From NCBI RefSeq assembly GCF_000024965.1, contig NC_013530.1:1-64000 (forward strand): 64,000 nucleotides of DNA. Direction: 5' to 3'. Shown here one piece after another: positions 20,804 to 29,776 of this stretch (the first letter of the stretch is position 1; each line of letters opens with the position of its first letter). Source of the stretch: Xylanimonas cellulosilytica DSM 15894. GTDB lineage: Bacteria > Actinomycetota > Actinomycetes > Actinomycetales > Cellulomonadaceae. The notes under the pieces are model-generated. The model ran no database searches. It worked only from the letters and a program-made list of their open reading frames with translations, and was not told where the DNA came from. Made by a program: the position numbers and the translations under genes.

Positions 20804-22474
20804 TCACATGTCCTTCGATGTCATGGTCACGACGGCTTCGCCGCGCAACACGTTACGGAGCATCATCCCAGAGTCCGGCAGGCTCGACGCCGCGGCCGTG
20901 ACTCGGTCGTTCGACTGGGGGGCGGCAGCAGCGCCGTCGTCGCCACCCGACAGGTTGCGGATCAGCGTGGCGATCAGCAGCACCACGAGCAGCACGGCGA
21001 GCCCGACCAGCGGCCACGACACGTTCCCCCACCGGCCCAGCCGCAGGCCGGTCGTGGTAGAGGTGCGCCGCTGTCCCTCGGCGGGGGTGCGCGGGTCCGC
21101 CTGCTGGCGGTGCGCGGACGGGTCCGCCGGACGGCGCCCCGCCCCCCGCGTCTCCTCGCCGCGGTGCGGGGACCGACGGGCCAGGTCGCGGCGCAGGGCG
21201 TCCACGGTGCGGGACGCCTCCGGCGAACGGCCGGTCGGGCGCGCCCCGTGCACGTCTCTGCGCAGCGGGAGCGGCGTCGGGCGGGCGCCCGCGTGCTGCG
21301 GGCTGGTCCGCTCGCCAGGGCGCGACTCGCCCACCAGCTCGCCGAAGCTCCGCGAGTCGTCCGTCAGGTCGGACGCCGCGGTGCCGCCGACACCCGCCGC
21401 CGTCTGCGGCCACGAGGCCCGCAGCGGCTCGGCGCCGGGCGTCGTCGGGCCTGAGGACGGGCGTTCCGACGACGACGCGGCGGCCGATGACGCAGCCGAC
21501 GATGCAGCCGACGCCGATGACGCAGAAGACCTCGCTGCGGAAGACGACGACGCCGACGACGCGGCCCGCGAGGAGGCCGCCGCGGAACGCAGGCGGCGCG
21601 CGGTGCGGGACCGGGCGCCGAGCGGGTCCGCGGCGATGTCGGCCCCGAGCGCCTCGAGCTCGTCGGCCAGCGCGCCCGCGGACGTGGGCCGCTTGACCGG
21701 GTCCTTCTCCAGCAGCCGGTAGACCAGGGCGGCGAGCTCGGGGTGCACCGTCGTCGGGAGCGGTGGCACGGGGTTGTTGACGTGCGCGACGGCGATGTCC
21801 ACCGGGGTGCTGCCCGTGAAGGGCCGCTTGCCCGCCGTGGCCTCGTAGGCGACGACGCCGAGCGCGTACACGTCGGAGAGCGGGGTCGCGGGCTGGCCGA
21901 CGGCCTGCTCGGGCGAGAGGTACTGGGCGGTGCCCATGACCATGCCCGTGGCCGTCATGGGCGCCTGGTTGGCGGCGAGCGAGACGCCGAAGTCGGTGAT
22001 CTTGACGATCGACTGGGCGCCTGCCGCGCGGCCGGGGTGCTCGAGCAGGATGTTGCCGGGCTTGACGTCGCGGTGCACGACCCCGCACTCGTGGGCGTGG
22101 TGCAGCCCGCGCGCGGTCTGCGCGAGGATCGGCAGCAGCCGCTTGGGCGGCAGCACCGGCTCGCGCTCGAGCAGGTCGGCGAGCGGCTCGCCCAGCACGA
22201 GCTCCATGACCAGGTAGCCGGTGCCGCCCTGCTCGCCGTAGTCGTACATCTGCGCGATGTTGACGTGCGAGAGCGCGGCCGAGTTGCGTGCCTCGGTGCG
22301 CAGGCGCTTGAGGAAGTCCTCCTGGCCCGTGTACTCCTCGCGCAGCACCTTCACGGCGACGTCGCGGCCCAGGAACGCGTCGTCCGCGACCCACACCTCG
22401 CCCATGCCGCCGACGGCGACCTGGCGGGTCAGGTGGTAACGGTCGCCCAGGGCGAGGCCGGCAACGGGTCTCAT
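20804..22474 (-). CDS. pknA: Serine/threonine protein kinase PknA-like
   Basis: 556-aa kinase partner of PknB. The catalytic domain (about 12-275) has VGGMGEV, Lys42, HRDVKPGNILL, DFGVS and GTAQYLSPEQ. A long low-complexity Ser/Ala-rich linker (about 290-345) is followed by a basic, Pro-rich stretch and one membrane helix near VSWPLVGLAVLLVVLLIATL. A short extracellular tail without PASTA repeats ends the protein. The start (ATG 22474) overlaps the pbpA stop by 4 nt, and its stop is next to the pknB start. It probably controls cell shape and septation with PknB; the unusual Ser-rich linker could itself be phosphorylated (inference). Confidence 0.94.
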   Translation of the reverse strand: MRPVAGLALGDRYHLTRQVAVGGMGEVWVADDAFLGRDVAVKVLREEYTGQEDFLKRLRTEARNSAALSHVNIAQMYDYGEQGGTGYLVMELVLGEPLADLLEREPVLPPKRLLPILAQTARGLHHAHECGVVHRDVKPGNILLEHPGRAAGAQSIVKITDFGVSLAANQAPMTATGMVMGTAQYLSPEQAVGQPATPLSDVYALGVVAYEATAGKRPFTGSTPVDIAVAHVNNPVPPLPTTVHPELAALVYRLLEKDPVKRPTSAGALADELEALGADIAADPLGARSRTARRLRSAAASSRAASSASSSSAARSSASSASAASSAASSAAASSSERPSSGPTTPGAEPLRASWPQTAAGVGGTAASDLTDDSRSFGELVGESRPGERTSPQHAGARPTPLPLRRDVHGARPTGRSPEASRTVDALRRDLARRSPHRGEETRGAGRRPADPSAHRQQADPRTPAEGQRRTSTTTGLRLGRWGNVSWPLVGLAVLLVVLLIATLIRNLSGGDDGAAAAPQSNDRVTAAASSLPDSGMMLRNVLRGEAVVTMTSKDM

Positions 22475-23940
22475 CGGTTCAGCGCCGCCTGGAGGACGGA
22501 GCGGGCCATGGGGGCGGCGAGGCGCCCGCCGGTGGCGCCCTGGCTCAGGTTGCCGCCGTTCTCGACGATGACGGCCAGCGCGATCTGCGGGTCGTCGGCG
22601 GGGGCGAACGCGGTGAACCAGGCGTGCGGCTGCTCGCCCTCACGGCCCGTCTCGGCCGTACCCGTCTTGCCGGCCACCTGGACGCCGGAGATCTGGGCGG
22701 CCGTCCCGGAGCCCGACGCGACCGTGTTGACCATCATGTCGCGCAGCCCGTCGGCCGTGGTGCGCGAGACCGCCTCGCGGATCACGGACGGCTCGTTCTG
22801 CTGGACGATCTCCAGCTCGGGGTCGCGGATCCGGTCGACCAGGTACGGCTGCATGAGGGTGCCGTGGTTCGCGATCGCCGCCGAGACCATCGCCATCTGG
22901 AGCGGCGTGGCCGTGACGCTGCCCTGACCGATGCCCGCAAGCGCGGTCTGGGGTGCGTTCTGGTCCGCGGGGACGTCGCTCACGGCCGTCGTCATCGGGA
23001 CGCGGAACGGGTCGAGGAACCCGAACTGCGCCGCGGTGTCACGCAGCGTGTCGTTGCCCAGGTCGACGGCCAGGCCCAGGAACGCGGAGTTGCACGAGAT
23101 CCGCATGGCGTCGTCGATCGACTGCTCGCCCGTCGGTGAGCAGCGCGCGTTCCCGAAGTTGCGGACGGTCGTCTGGGTGCCCGGCAGCACGAAGCTGTCC
23201 GGTGCGGGGATGACCGTCTCGGGCGTCATCCCGGCGTGCTCGAACGCGGCGGCCGCGGTGACCAGCTTGAACGTCGACCCCGGCGGGTACAGGGCCCGGA
23301 TGGTCCGGTTGGTCAGCGGCCCGTTCTCCGCGTTGAGCAGCTCCTGGTACGCCTGCCCGGCCTGGCTCGTCGAGTGCACGGCCAGCACGTTCGGGTCGAA
23401 CGACGGCTTCGAGACCATCGCGAGGATGCGGCCGGTCGACGGCTCGACGGCGACGATCGCGCCGCGCTGCCCGCCGAGGGCGTCCCAGGCCGCCTGCTGG
23501 ATCACGGGGTCGATGGTCAGCTCGACGGACGAGCCCTGCTGCGGGCGGCCCGTCAGCAGGTTCTGCAGCCGGTCGATCCACAGGGCGTCGGCCTGCCCGT
23601 TGAGGAACGAGTTGGTGGCGCTCTCGATCGCCGTCGACCCGTTGACCAGCGAGAAGAACCCGGTCACCGGCGCGTACATCTGTGCCTGCTCCGGGTCGCC
23701 GCCCGAGTAGACGCGCTGGAACCCGAACGGGGTGTCCACCGGCACCGACTCCACGATCGGCTGCCCGGCGACGACGATCGGCCCGCGCGCGTTGTTGAAC
23801 TCGCGGAAGATGCTGCGCACGTTGCGCGAGTCGTTGTTGAGCGTGTCCGCCCGGAAGAACTGGGTGTACGTCGTCGCGACCATGAGGCCGAGGAACATCA
23901 CCATGACGACGGACGAGAGCCGTCGCAGCGTCGTGTTCAC
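22471..23940 (-). CDS. pbpA: Penicillin-binding protein 2 (PbpA-type transpeptidase)
   Basis: 489-aa class B transpeptidase that cross-links peptidoglycan with its SEDS partner encoded just upstream. A signal-anchor helix is near residues 7-27. The active-site Ser is near 222 in PPGSTFKLV (SxxK), then SCNSA (SxN) and KTGTAE (KTG). The GTG start at 23940 overlaps the rodA stop by 4 nt (GTGA), and its own stop overlaps pknA likewise. All catalytic motifs are intact. Confidence 0.96.
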   Translation of the reverse strand: MNTTLRRLSSVVMVMFLGLMVATTYTQFFRADTLNNDSRNVRSIFREFNNARGPIVVAGQPIVESVPVDTPFGFQRVYSGGDPEQAQMYAPVTGFFSLVNGSTAIESATNSFLNGQADALWIDRLQNLLTGRPQQGSSVELTIDPVIQQAAWDALGGQRGAIVAVEPSTGRILAMVSKPSFDPNVLAVHSTSQAGQAYQELLNAENGPLTNRTIRALYPPGSTFKLVTAAAAFEHAGMTPETVIPAPDSFVLPGTQTTVRNFGNARCSPTGEQSIDDAMRISCNSAFLGLAVDLGNDTLRDTAAQFGFLDPFRVPMTTAVSDVPADQNAPQTALAGIGQGSVTATPLQMAMVSAAIANHGTLMQPYLVDRIRDPELEIVQQNEPSVIREAVSRTTADGLRDMMVNTVASGSGTAAQISGVQVAGKTGTAETGREGEQPHAWFTAFAPADDPQIALAVIVENGGNLSQGATGGRLAAPMARSVLQAALNR

Positions 23941-25427
23941 CGCTCCCCCTCCTTCGGCAGGTCCGGCGTGATGACCTGCGTCGGCAGGGTGCTCGGGATG
24001 GCGGGCGACCCGGCGTCGTCGGGCACGATGCGGCCCTGGCCCACCTGCCCGCGCATGGGCAGCGAGGACGGACGCCGGGCGCTGTCGGAGATCTTCAGCA
24101 GCAGCCCCGCGAGGATCCAGTTGGACAGCAGCGAGGACCCGCCCTGCGCCATGAACGGCAAGGTCAGGCCGGTCAGCGGGATGAGCCGCGTGACGCCGCC
24201 GACGACGACGAAGGTCTGCAGGGCGATCGTGAACGCGAGACCGCCGGCGAGCAGCTTGCCGAAGCCGTCACGCACGGTGATCGCGGTACGCAGGCCGCGC
24301 TCCACGAAGACGAGGTACACCATGAGGATCGCGAGGATGCCCGTGAGCCCGAGCTCCTCGGCGAGCGAGGTGAAGATGAAGTCCGAGAACGAGAACGGGA
24401 CCAGGTAGGGGAACCCCTGCCCCCAGCCGGTGCCGATCAGCCCGCCGTTGGCCATGCCGAACAGGCCGGCCACGAGCTGCCCGGAGCCGCCGCGCGCGTT
24501 GAAGACGGCCGGGTCGAACGCGTTCAGCCACCCCGTCATCCGCTGCGCGACGTGCGGGAACGTCTGCCAGGCGACGAAGGCGCCGCCCGCGAACAGCACG
24601 AGGCCGATGAGTGCCCAGCTCACGCGGTCGGTCGCGAGGTAGAGCATCGCGACGAACAGGCCGAAGAGCAGCAGGGACATGCCCAGGTCGCGCTGGAAGA
24701 TCAGCACCGCGAGCGACGCCGCCCACACCAGGAGGAGCGGCCCGAGGTCGCGGATGCGCGGGAGCTGCAGGCCGAGCACCTTGGGACCCGCGAGGGCAAG
24801 GGTGTCCCGGTTGGTCACCAGGTACCCGGCGAAGAAGATCGTCAGGGTGATCTTGGCGAACTCGGCGGGCTGCAGCGAGAACCCGAACATGGAGATCCAG
24901 ATCTGGGCGCCGTTGATGCTCCGGCCGATGCCCGGCACCAGCGGCAGGCCCAGCAGCACCAGGCTGGCGATCATCGCCGTGTAGGTGAGCTTGCGCAGGT
25001 TGCGGTGGTCCTTGAGGAACCACATGACCAGGCACGCGAGCACGACGCCGAGCGCGGACCACTGCGTGTTGCGTACGACGTCGGCGCCGGCCGCGCCGCG
25101 CGCCCCCGACTCCTGGATCCGCAGGATCATGGCCAGCCCGACGCCGTTGAGCAGCACGACGGCGGGCAGGATCGTCTGGTCGGCGAACGGCGCCTTGATG
25201 CGCACGACGACGTGGGCCACCAGCGCCAGGGCCACGAGCGCGAAGGACTCGCGCCAGAAGTTCTCCGGCAGCGTGTCGTTGACGCCGAGGCCCACCAGCG
25301 CGAACGCGCCGACGCTCGCCGCGACCGCGAGCACCAGCAGCCACAGCTCCGCGAGCCGCAGCGGCCGCCGCACCCGGGGCTCGACCTGCTCCGCCTCGAC
25401 GACGGCGCCCTGCTCGACCGCGCTCAT
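23937..25427 (-). CDS. rodA: SEDS peptidoglycan glycosyltransferase (RodA/FtsW family)
   Basis: 496-aa polytopic protein with about ten to twelve helices that polymerises glycan strands from lipid II. Family signatures include GRSINGAQIWI, LQPAEFAKITLTIF, GWGQGFPYLVPFSFSDFIF, SLAEELGLTG and PFMAQGGSSLLSNW. Location in the pkn operon directly before pbpA marks it as the RodA-type copy rather than the dcw-cluster FtsW. A charged N-terminal tail of about 25 residues precedes the first helix. The ATG overlaps the pstP stop (ATGA). Confidence 0.95.
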   Translation of the reverse strand: MSAVEQGAVVEAEQVEPRVRRPLRLAELWLLVLAVAASVGAFALVGLGVNDTLPENFWRESFALVALALVAHVVVRIKAPFADQTILPAVVLLNGVGLAMILRIQESGARGAAGADVVRNTQWSALGVVLACLVMWFLKDHRNLRKLTYTAMIASLVLLGLPLVPGIGRSINGAQIWISMFGFSLQPAEFAKITLTIFFAGYLVTNRDTLALAGPKVLGLQLPRIRDLGPLLLVWAASLAVLIFQRDLGMSLLLFGLFVAMLYLATDRVSWALIGLVLFAGGAFVAWQTFPHVAQRMTGWLNAFDPAVFNARGGSGQLVAGLFGMANGGLIGTGWGQGFPYLVPFSFSDFIFTSLAEELGLTGILAILMVYLVFVERGLRTAITVRDGFGKLLAGGLAFTIALQTFVVVGGVTRLIPLTGLTLPFMAQGGSSLLSNWILAGLLLKISDSARRPSSLPMRGQVGQGRIVPDDAGSPAIPSTLPTQVITPDLPKEGER

Positions 25428-26959
25428 CCGGCCGACTCCGTGGTCTCGCCCTGTGACTCGTCCGGCGGCTCGACGGCGGCCGCGGGCTCGACGGACTGCC
25501 CGTCCGCGGGTTCCTTGTCAGCGGACTGTTCGTCCGCGGGCTCCTGCGACGGGTCCGGGGACGGCGTCCCCGACGGAGTCCCGCTCGGCGTGGGCGTGGG
25601 CGTCGGCGAGGGAGAAGGAGACGGCGTGGGCGTCTGCGCGGCCTGCTCCGCCTCCTCCGCCTGCTCGATGAGCCGGGCGGCTCGCTGCTGTGCGTCCGCG
25701 AGCGACGACGCCCGGATCGTGCCGTCGAGGCGGGCCGCGAAGAACGCCGGCAGGTCACTGACCCGGGTGCCGGTCAGCTCCACCGGGTGCGACAGCGTGA
25801 CCGGTCCGGCCGAGGCCGGGATGCCGCGGAAGATCGCCACCTGGTCGTCCGAGACCCCCACAAAGTACTGCTGCTGCGTCCATTGGTAGGCGCCCCAGCC
25901 ACCCGCGCCGAGCGCGGCGAGGACCACCAGGGTCACCAGGGTCGCGATCACCGGGTGGCGGCGGGGGGCCGGGCGCGCGTCGGCGTCGTCGGGGTCCTCG
26001 TCGTCGGGCCCGTCGTCGTCGCTCGGGGGGTGTGCGTCGTCGTCGTGCGGCGAGCCGTCCACACCGTCGTCGGACGACGTCGACGGCGTGGTGTCCTCCG
26101 GCGGGACCGACCCGGGGATCGGGCCGGTGCCGGTCGCTGCGCCGACCACCTGTACGCCGCCGACGCCCCCGGAGGCCGCCGCAGGCAGGCCGGGATCGCC
26201 TTCGGCCTCCGCGGCGATGTCGTCGTCGCCGTCATCGTCGACGACGTCGGCGACGATCACCGTGATGTTGTCGGTGCTGCCGCCGTGCATCGCGGCGAGG
26301 AGCAGCAGGTCGGCCGCCTCACCCGGGTCGTGCGCCTCGGACAGGATCTCGCCGAGCACGTCCACGTGCACGAACCCGGACAGGCCGTCGGAGCACAGCA
26401 GCCAGCGGTCGCCGACCTTGGCCTCACGCACCGACATGTCGGGGTGCAGGTCGACGTCGAAGTCGCTGAGCACCCGCATGACGACGTTGCGCTGCGGGTG
26501 GTGCTCCGCCTCGTCGGGCGAGATGCGGCCGGTGTCGACCAGGTGCTGGACGAACGTGTGGTCGACCGTGACCTGGGTGAGCGCGCCGTCGCGCAGCAGG
26601 TAGGCGCGCGAGTCGCCCATATGGGCCATGACCAGCGTCGACCCGGTGCGCAGCAGCGCCGTGACCGTGGTGCCCATGCCCGCGAGCTCGGGTTCGGTGG
26701 TGCTCGCGCGGACCAGCCCTTGCCGCGCCTCCTCGACAGCCGCCTCCAGGTCCGCGAGGGCGGCGTCGGGCGTGTGCGTGGCGGTGTCGAGGTGCCGCAG
26801 GTTCTCGATCGCGATGCGCGAGGCGATGTCGCCCCCGGCGTGCCCGCCCATGCCGTCGGCGACCACCAGCAGGTGAGGGCCCGCGTACGCGGAGTCCTGG
26901 TTGCTGGCACGCACCAGTCCGACGTCGGAGCGCGCGGCGTAGCGCAGGGACACGGTCAC
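25424..26959 (-). CDS. pstP: PP2C-family serine/threonine phosphatase PstP
   Basis: 511-aa membrane phosphatase that opposes PknA and PknB. The metal-dependent PP2C domain (about 1-240) has SDVGLVRASNQDS, VADGMGGHAGG, MGDSRAYLL, VGDRWLLCSDGLSGFV and GGSTDNITVIV, carrying the metal-binding Asp residues. A long acidic Asp/Ser/Pro linker precedes one membrane helix (about VIATLVTLVVLAALGAGGWGAY) and an extracytoplasmic domain with a Ser/Pro/Thr-rich tail. The frame is open to 27376, but that overlaps fhaB; GTG 26959 gives the standard N-terminus MTVSLRYAARSD, with AGGGA 10 nt upstream. Confidence 0.95.
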   Translation of the reverse strand: MTVSLRYAARSDVGLVRASNQDSAYAGPHLLVVADGMGGHAGGDIASRIAIENLRHLDTATHTPDAALADLEAAVEEARQGLVRASTTEPELAGMGTTVTALLRTGSTLVMAHMGDSRAYLLRDGALTQVTVDHTFVQHLVDTGRISPDEAEHHPQRNVVMRVLSDFDVDLHPDMSVREAKVGDRWLLCSDGLSGFVHVDVLGEILSEAHDPGEAADLLLLAAMHGGSTDNITVIVADVVDDDGDDDIAAEAEGDPGLPAAASGGVGGVQVVGAATGTGPIPGSVPPEDTTPSTSSDDGVDGSPHDDDAHPPSDDDGPDDEDPDDADARPAPRRHPVIATLVTLVVLAALGAGGWGAYQWTQQQYFVGVSDDQVAIFRGIPASAGPVTLSHPVELTGTRVSDLPAFFAARLDGTIRASSLADAQQRAARLIEQAEEAEQAAQTPTPSPSPSPTPTPTPSGTPSGTPSPDPSQEPADEQSADKEPADGQSVEPAAAVEPPDESQGETTESAG

Positions 26960-26966
26960 GTGGGGA

Positions 26967-27479
26967 TCATCCCTGCAGCTCGACGACGGACCGGCCGATC
27001 TGCACGCCGACCCCCGGAGCGAGAGGCATGACGCCGGTGAGCTGCTCGTCGCCGACGAACGTGCCGTTGGTGGAGCCGAGATCCTCGACGAACCACTGGC
27101 CGCCCTGCGGGAAGATCCGCGCGTGCCGTGACGACGAGTAGTCGTCGTCGAGCACCAGCGTGGAGCCCGGCGAGCGGCCGATGAGGATACTGGAACCGGT
27201 GAGCGGGAGCGACGTGCCCTGCAGCGGGCCGGCGACGACGACGAGGCGGGTGGGCGCGACGGCACCCCGCGGCGCGGGAGGCGCCGGTGCGGGGGCGCCC
27301 GCGGGCGGTGGCGCGGCACCCGCACGCTGTCGCCGACGCTCGGCACGCCCGCCTGCGGCGCGGCCACCCGTGGCACGCGTCGACAGATCGCGGCGCAGCA
27401 CCCCGATCGCGGTGAGCACGAACACCCAGAGCAGCACCAGGTAGCCCAGCCGCAGCAGGGTGAACGTCAGTTCGCTCAT
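26967..27479 (-). CDS. fhaB: FHA domain protein FhaB/FipA
   Basis: 170 aa: an N-terminal membrane helix (about LLRLGYLVLLWVFVLTAIGVL), a basic Ala/Pro-rich linker, and a C-terminal FHA domain (about 80-168) with IGRSPGSTLVLDDDYSSSRHA and STNGTFVGDEQL, the phosphothreonine-binding surface. In mycobacteria this protein links kinase signalling to cell division. It lies between fhaA and pstP, as expected. Confidence 0.94.
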   Translation of the reverse strand: MSELTFTLLRLGYLVLLWVFVLTAIGVLRRDLSTRATGGRAAGGRAERRRQRAGAAPPPAGAPAPAPPAPRGAVAPTRLVVVAGPLQGTSLPLTGSSILIGRSPGSTLVLDDDYSSSRHARIFPQGGQWFVEDLGSTNGTFVGDEQLTGVMPLAPGVGVQIGRSVVELQG

Positions 27480-27489
27480 GTCAGCGTGT

Positions 27490-28197
27490 TCACCAGTCCT
27501 CGGTGGCGGCCGTGCCCGACCAGAACATGATCCGCGTGCGGCCGATCGTCAGGGTGTTCCCGTCGAGCAGCGTCGCGGCCGGGACCTGGTGCCCCTCGAC
27601 GTACAGACCGTTGGTGGAGCCGAGGTCCGTGGCGACGACGCCGTCGGGCGTCACCCGGATCTCCAGGTGCCGGCGGCTGACGCCGGGGTCGTCGACGACG
27701 ATGTCGGCGTCGGCGTCACGGCCGATCACCGTGACGGGCCCGGTCAACAGGTAGCGCTGGCCGTCGATGTCGATGAGCGGGTGGCGGGTGCTCGGGGCCG
27801 ACGTCGTCGCCGGTGCGACGGCGCCGCGCACGCTCGCCGAACGGACCTGGAAGCGGCCGCCCGTGAGCTCCTCGTGCTCCTCGAAGGAGACGCTCACCGG
27901 GCCGACGAACGCGTAGTGCTGGCTCGCGGCGTACTCGGTGAGGTTGGTGGCCAGCTCGTCCGCGAGCGTCTCCGCACCCCACGCCTCGATCTGCGCGAAG
28001 TCCTCGGGGGAGAGCTCGATCGTGAAGTCGTTCGGCGCGACCGTGCGGTCGCGGCCCATGACGGCGGCACGGTCGTCGAGCTCGCGACGCAGACGGCCGG
28101 CCAGCTCGACGGGCTTCACCTCGCTGCGGCCGATCTTGGAGAACGCGCCGTTCATGGCACGCTCGACACCCTTCTCAAAACGATCCAGAACGCCCAT
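27490..28197 (-). CDS. fhaA: FHA domain protein FhaA (DUF3662)
   Basis: 235 aa: an N-terminal DUF3662 domain beginning MGVLDRFEKGVERAMNGAF and a C-terminal FHA domain with IGRDADADIVVDDPGVSRRH and STNGLYV. FhaA-type proteins bind phosphorylated partners such as PknB and MviN and restrain peptidoglycan synthesis. The N-to-FHA linker is short (about 140-155). GAGGAGG lies just upstream of ATG 28197. First gene of the seven-gene operon; a possible -10 TACGAT on the minus strand lies near 28245-28250. The frame is open to 28224 without a ribosome site. Confidence 0.94.
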   Translation of the reverse strand: MGVLDRFEKGVERAMNGAFSKIGRSEVKPVELAGRLRRELDDRAAVMGRDRTVAPNDFTIELSPEDFAQIEAWGAETLADELATNLTEYAASQHYAFVGPVSVSFEEHEELTGGRFQVRSASVRGAVAPATTSAPSTRHPLIDIDGQRYLLTGPVTVIGRDADADIVVDDPGVSRRHLEIRVTPDGVVATDLGSTNGLYVEGHQVPAATLLDGNTLTIGRTRIMFWSGTAATEDW

Positions 28198-28404
28198 GGC
28201 CACCTCCTCTCGCACGCCCGACACACCGCGGGCAGACTACCTAGATCGTAGGCAGCGGCACAGGGTCATGACCGGGAATCATGTGAACGACTGGCGGACG
28301 ACCGGGGGAAATCGGCACTCCTGGGCGGCTGAGCCCCGCCGAAACCCGGCCCTGACCGGGCGATTCGGGGCCCTGGCCGGTGCTGTGCTAGGTTTCTCCA
28401 GCAC

Positions 28405-28488
28405 GCGCGAGTGGCGGAATAGGCAGACGCGCACGGTTCAGGTCCGTGTGCCCGAAAGGGCGTGGGGGTTCAACTCCCCCCTCGCGCA
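28405..28488 (+). tRNA. tRNA-Leu (anticodon CAG)
   Basis: Class II tRNA with acceptor arms GCGCGAG and CTCGCGC, anticodon stem CACGG/CCGTG with loop TTCAGGT (CAG), a long variable arm (TGCCCGAAAGGGCG) and T-arm GGGGGTTCAACTCCCCC. Discriminator A at 28488; CCA is not encoded. A 77-bp direct repeat begins at the very next base. Confidence 0.95.
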
Positions 28489-28565
28489 CGTTGCAGAAGG
28501 GCCAGGATCGTTGGATTTCCAACGATCCTGGCCCTACGTCGTGCCCGCGCAGGTGCGGGTTTGAG
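28489..28565 (+). repeat. 77-bp direct repeat, left copy (with terminator)
   Basis: This 77-nt segment recurs at 36663-36739 with 71/77 identity and no gap. It abuts the 3' end of tRNA-Leu. Its first half is a perfect 18-bp stem (28498-28515 with 28518-28535); the second half, CGTCGTGCCCGCGC onward, is unstructured. It may be an attachment-site-like boundary, or a dispersed terminator repeat. Confidence 0.85.
28498..28535 (+). terminator. Terminator after tRNA-Leu
   Basis: Perfect 18-bp stem, arms from AGGGCCAGGATCG to its complement, with a 2-4 nt loop, 10 nt past the tRNA. No clear T-tract follows (ACGTCG). Termination is likely from stem strength and position. Confidence 0.75.
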
Positions 28566-28598
28566 GCCAAACGTTTGATGGCTCCGGCGTGTCGCGGG

Positions 28599-28990
28599 TC
28601 AGTTGGGGCGTCCGGCCCAGCCCTTGCGGTCCCGGGGCCCTTCCTCGGCGGTGGGGGTGGTGCCGTACCCGCCGGATACGGGTTGGTCGGCGGTGATCCG
28701 CGGTCATGCCACGGTGGCGGCGCTGGAGGTCCTTGACGGGGTGGTTGGCTCCGCCCTCGATCTGGTTCATGGTCGAGCTGATTGCTAGGCCGTCGAGGTC
28801 CTCGCGCAGGTGGGTGAACAACACTTGCTGGCGGGTGAGTCGTTCCAGGAGCCGGTAGGCGTGCCGGAGGCGGTCATGGGTCCACCACAAGGTCGCGTTC
28901 GCTCGGGGCGGTGGCCTGCTCCCGGGCCTGGATGCGGGTCAGGGCCAGCGAGATCGCCCGTAGCCCCGAAGGGTGTGGCTGTTCCCGCAC
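28599..28990 (-). pseudogene. Degenerate transposase remnant (IS256/IS1249-like C-terminus)
   Basis: On the minus strand, frame pieces encode REQPHPSGLRAISLALT, then after a frameshift near 28885 WWTHDRLRHAYRLLERL, and ISSTMNQIEGGANHPVKD leading to RRHRGMTADHRR. The pattern TNxxEGGxN ... HRGM recalls the catalytic Glu region of IS256-group transposases such as IS1249. A second frame change leads to a GRPN stop at 28599. The 5' two thirds are absent and I see no terminal inverted repeats. This is a fossil, showing past transposition at the left edge of the accessory block. Confidence 0.6.
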
Positions 28991-29081
28991 CGGGTACGGG
29001 CAACTGCTCGCTGGCGTAGGCAGGACATCGCGGCGATCCATGTGGACGCGCCGAGTATGAACACGTGCCGATACGCAGAGC

Positions 29082-29112
29082 GGCCCCGGTCCGCCACAGG
29101 CGGACCGGGGCC
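29082..29112 (-). terminator. Terminator of the secreted-protein gene
   Basis: Perfect 14-bp stem, GGCCCCGGTCCGCC paired with GGCGGACCGGGGCC, and a 3-nt loop, 18 nt beyond the stop of the minus-strand gene at 29131. Confidence 0.8.
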
Positions 29113-29130
29113 ACTCGAGTCGACTGATGA

Positions 29131-29520
29131 CTACCCGAAGTCGGCCGAGGAGATCCGGTTGGCCCAGTTCGCCGACGTGGCGTCGGTGCCGTTCGACAGC
29201 TTCGGGTCGCGGATCTGGCCGCCGCGCGCGGGGTTGTTGAGTGAGATGTTCACGCCCGTGTGGTTGGCCGCGTCGTAGAAGTGCGCGATGCTCGTGCGGC
29301 CGTTGTTGACGATCGAGTTGATGAGGTTGTTCGAGCTGGTCAGCACGACCGAGTTCGCGTAGGTGGCATTCGGAGCGCCGAGATAGTTCTCCGCGATCCA
29401 CAGCCCAGCGCTTCCGACGGGGACGTCGGAGTACGCCGCGTGGGCGGGGGCGGTGCTGGCGAGAAGCCCGGCCAGAGCGATCCCGACGGCGACAGCCGAG
29501 CGGGAGAGGTGACGACGCAT
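29131..29520 (-). CDS. Small secreted protein, beta/gamma-crystallin or I36-inhibitor-like
   Basis: 129 aa with a clear Sec signal peptide: basic MRRHLSR, a hydrophobic core, and cleavage after APAHA. The mature part of about 100 residues has no cysteine. It reads as beta-strands with aromatic and Asn-rich turns (FYDAANHTGVNISL, SANWANRISSADFG). The pattern of hydrophobic-x-aromatic-Gly and a terminal NxxSS stretch resembles secreted crystallin-fold or peptidase-inhibitor I36 proteins of actinobacteria; I rate this match as tentative. A strong terminator follows. ATG 29520 begins the signal peptide; the longer frame to 29670 is rejected. Confidence 0.65.
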   Translation of the reverse strand: MRRHLSRSAVAVGIALAGLLASTAPAHAAYSDVPVGSAGLWIAENYLGAPNATYANSVVLTSSNNLINSIVNNGRTSIAHFYDAANHTGVNISLNNPARGGQIRDPKLSNGTDATSANWANRISSADFG

Positions 29521-29776
29521 GGTCGTGGTCCTTCCGGTTGGTGGCGCGAGCCGGAGATCCCGACCCGCTGCCTCTAGCCTGCCGGGCGAAAACAGGCGGA
29601 ACGAGGAGGTCGGCGCTCTCGAGGCTCGTGAGAAGAACCTCTGTTGCATCCGCGCTGTCTCGTTCGACAACAGCGTCAGCAGAGGTGAGTCGTCAATTTA
29701 TGGCCGTTCGCAGAACTATTAGCCACGTCACATGTTCTCACTGTTTCGTCTTGGGCTGAGAAGCGACGTACTTGGC

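Noticed and set aside
21470-21600. Tandem GACGCAGCCGACGATGCAG-type run in pknA as a separate repeat element
   Set aside because: Degenerate low-complexity coding for a Ser/Ala-rich linker; no fixed unit length.
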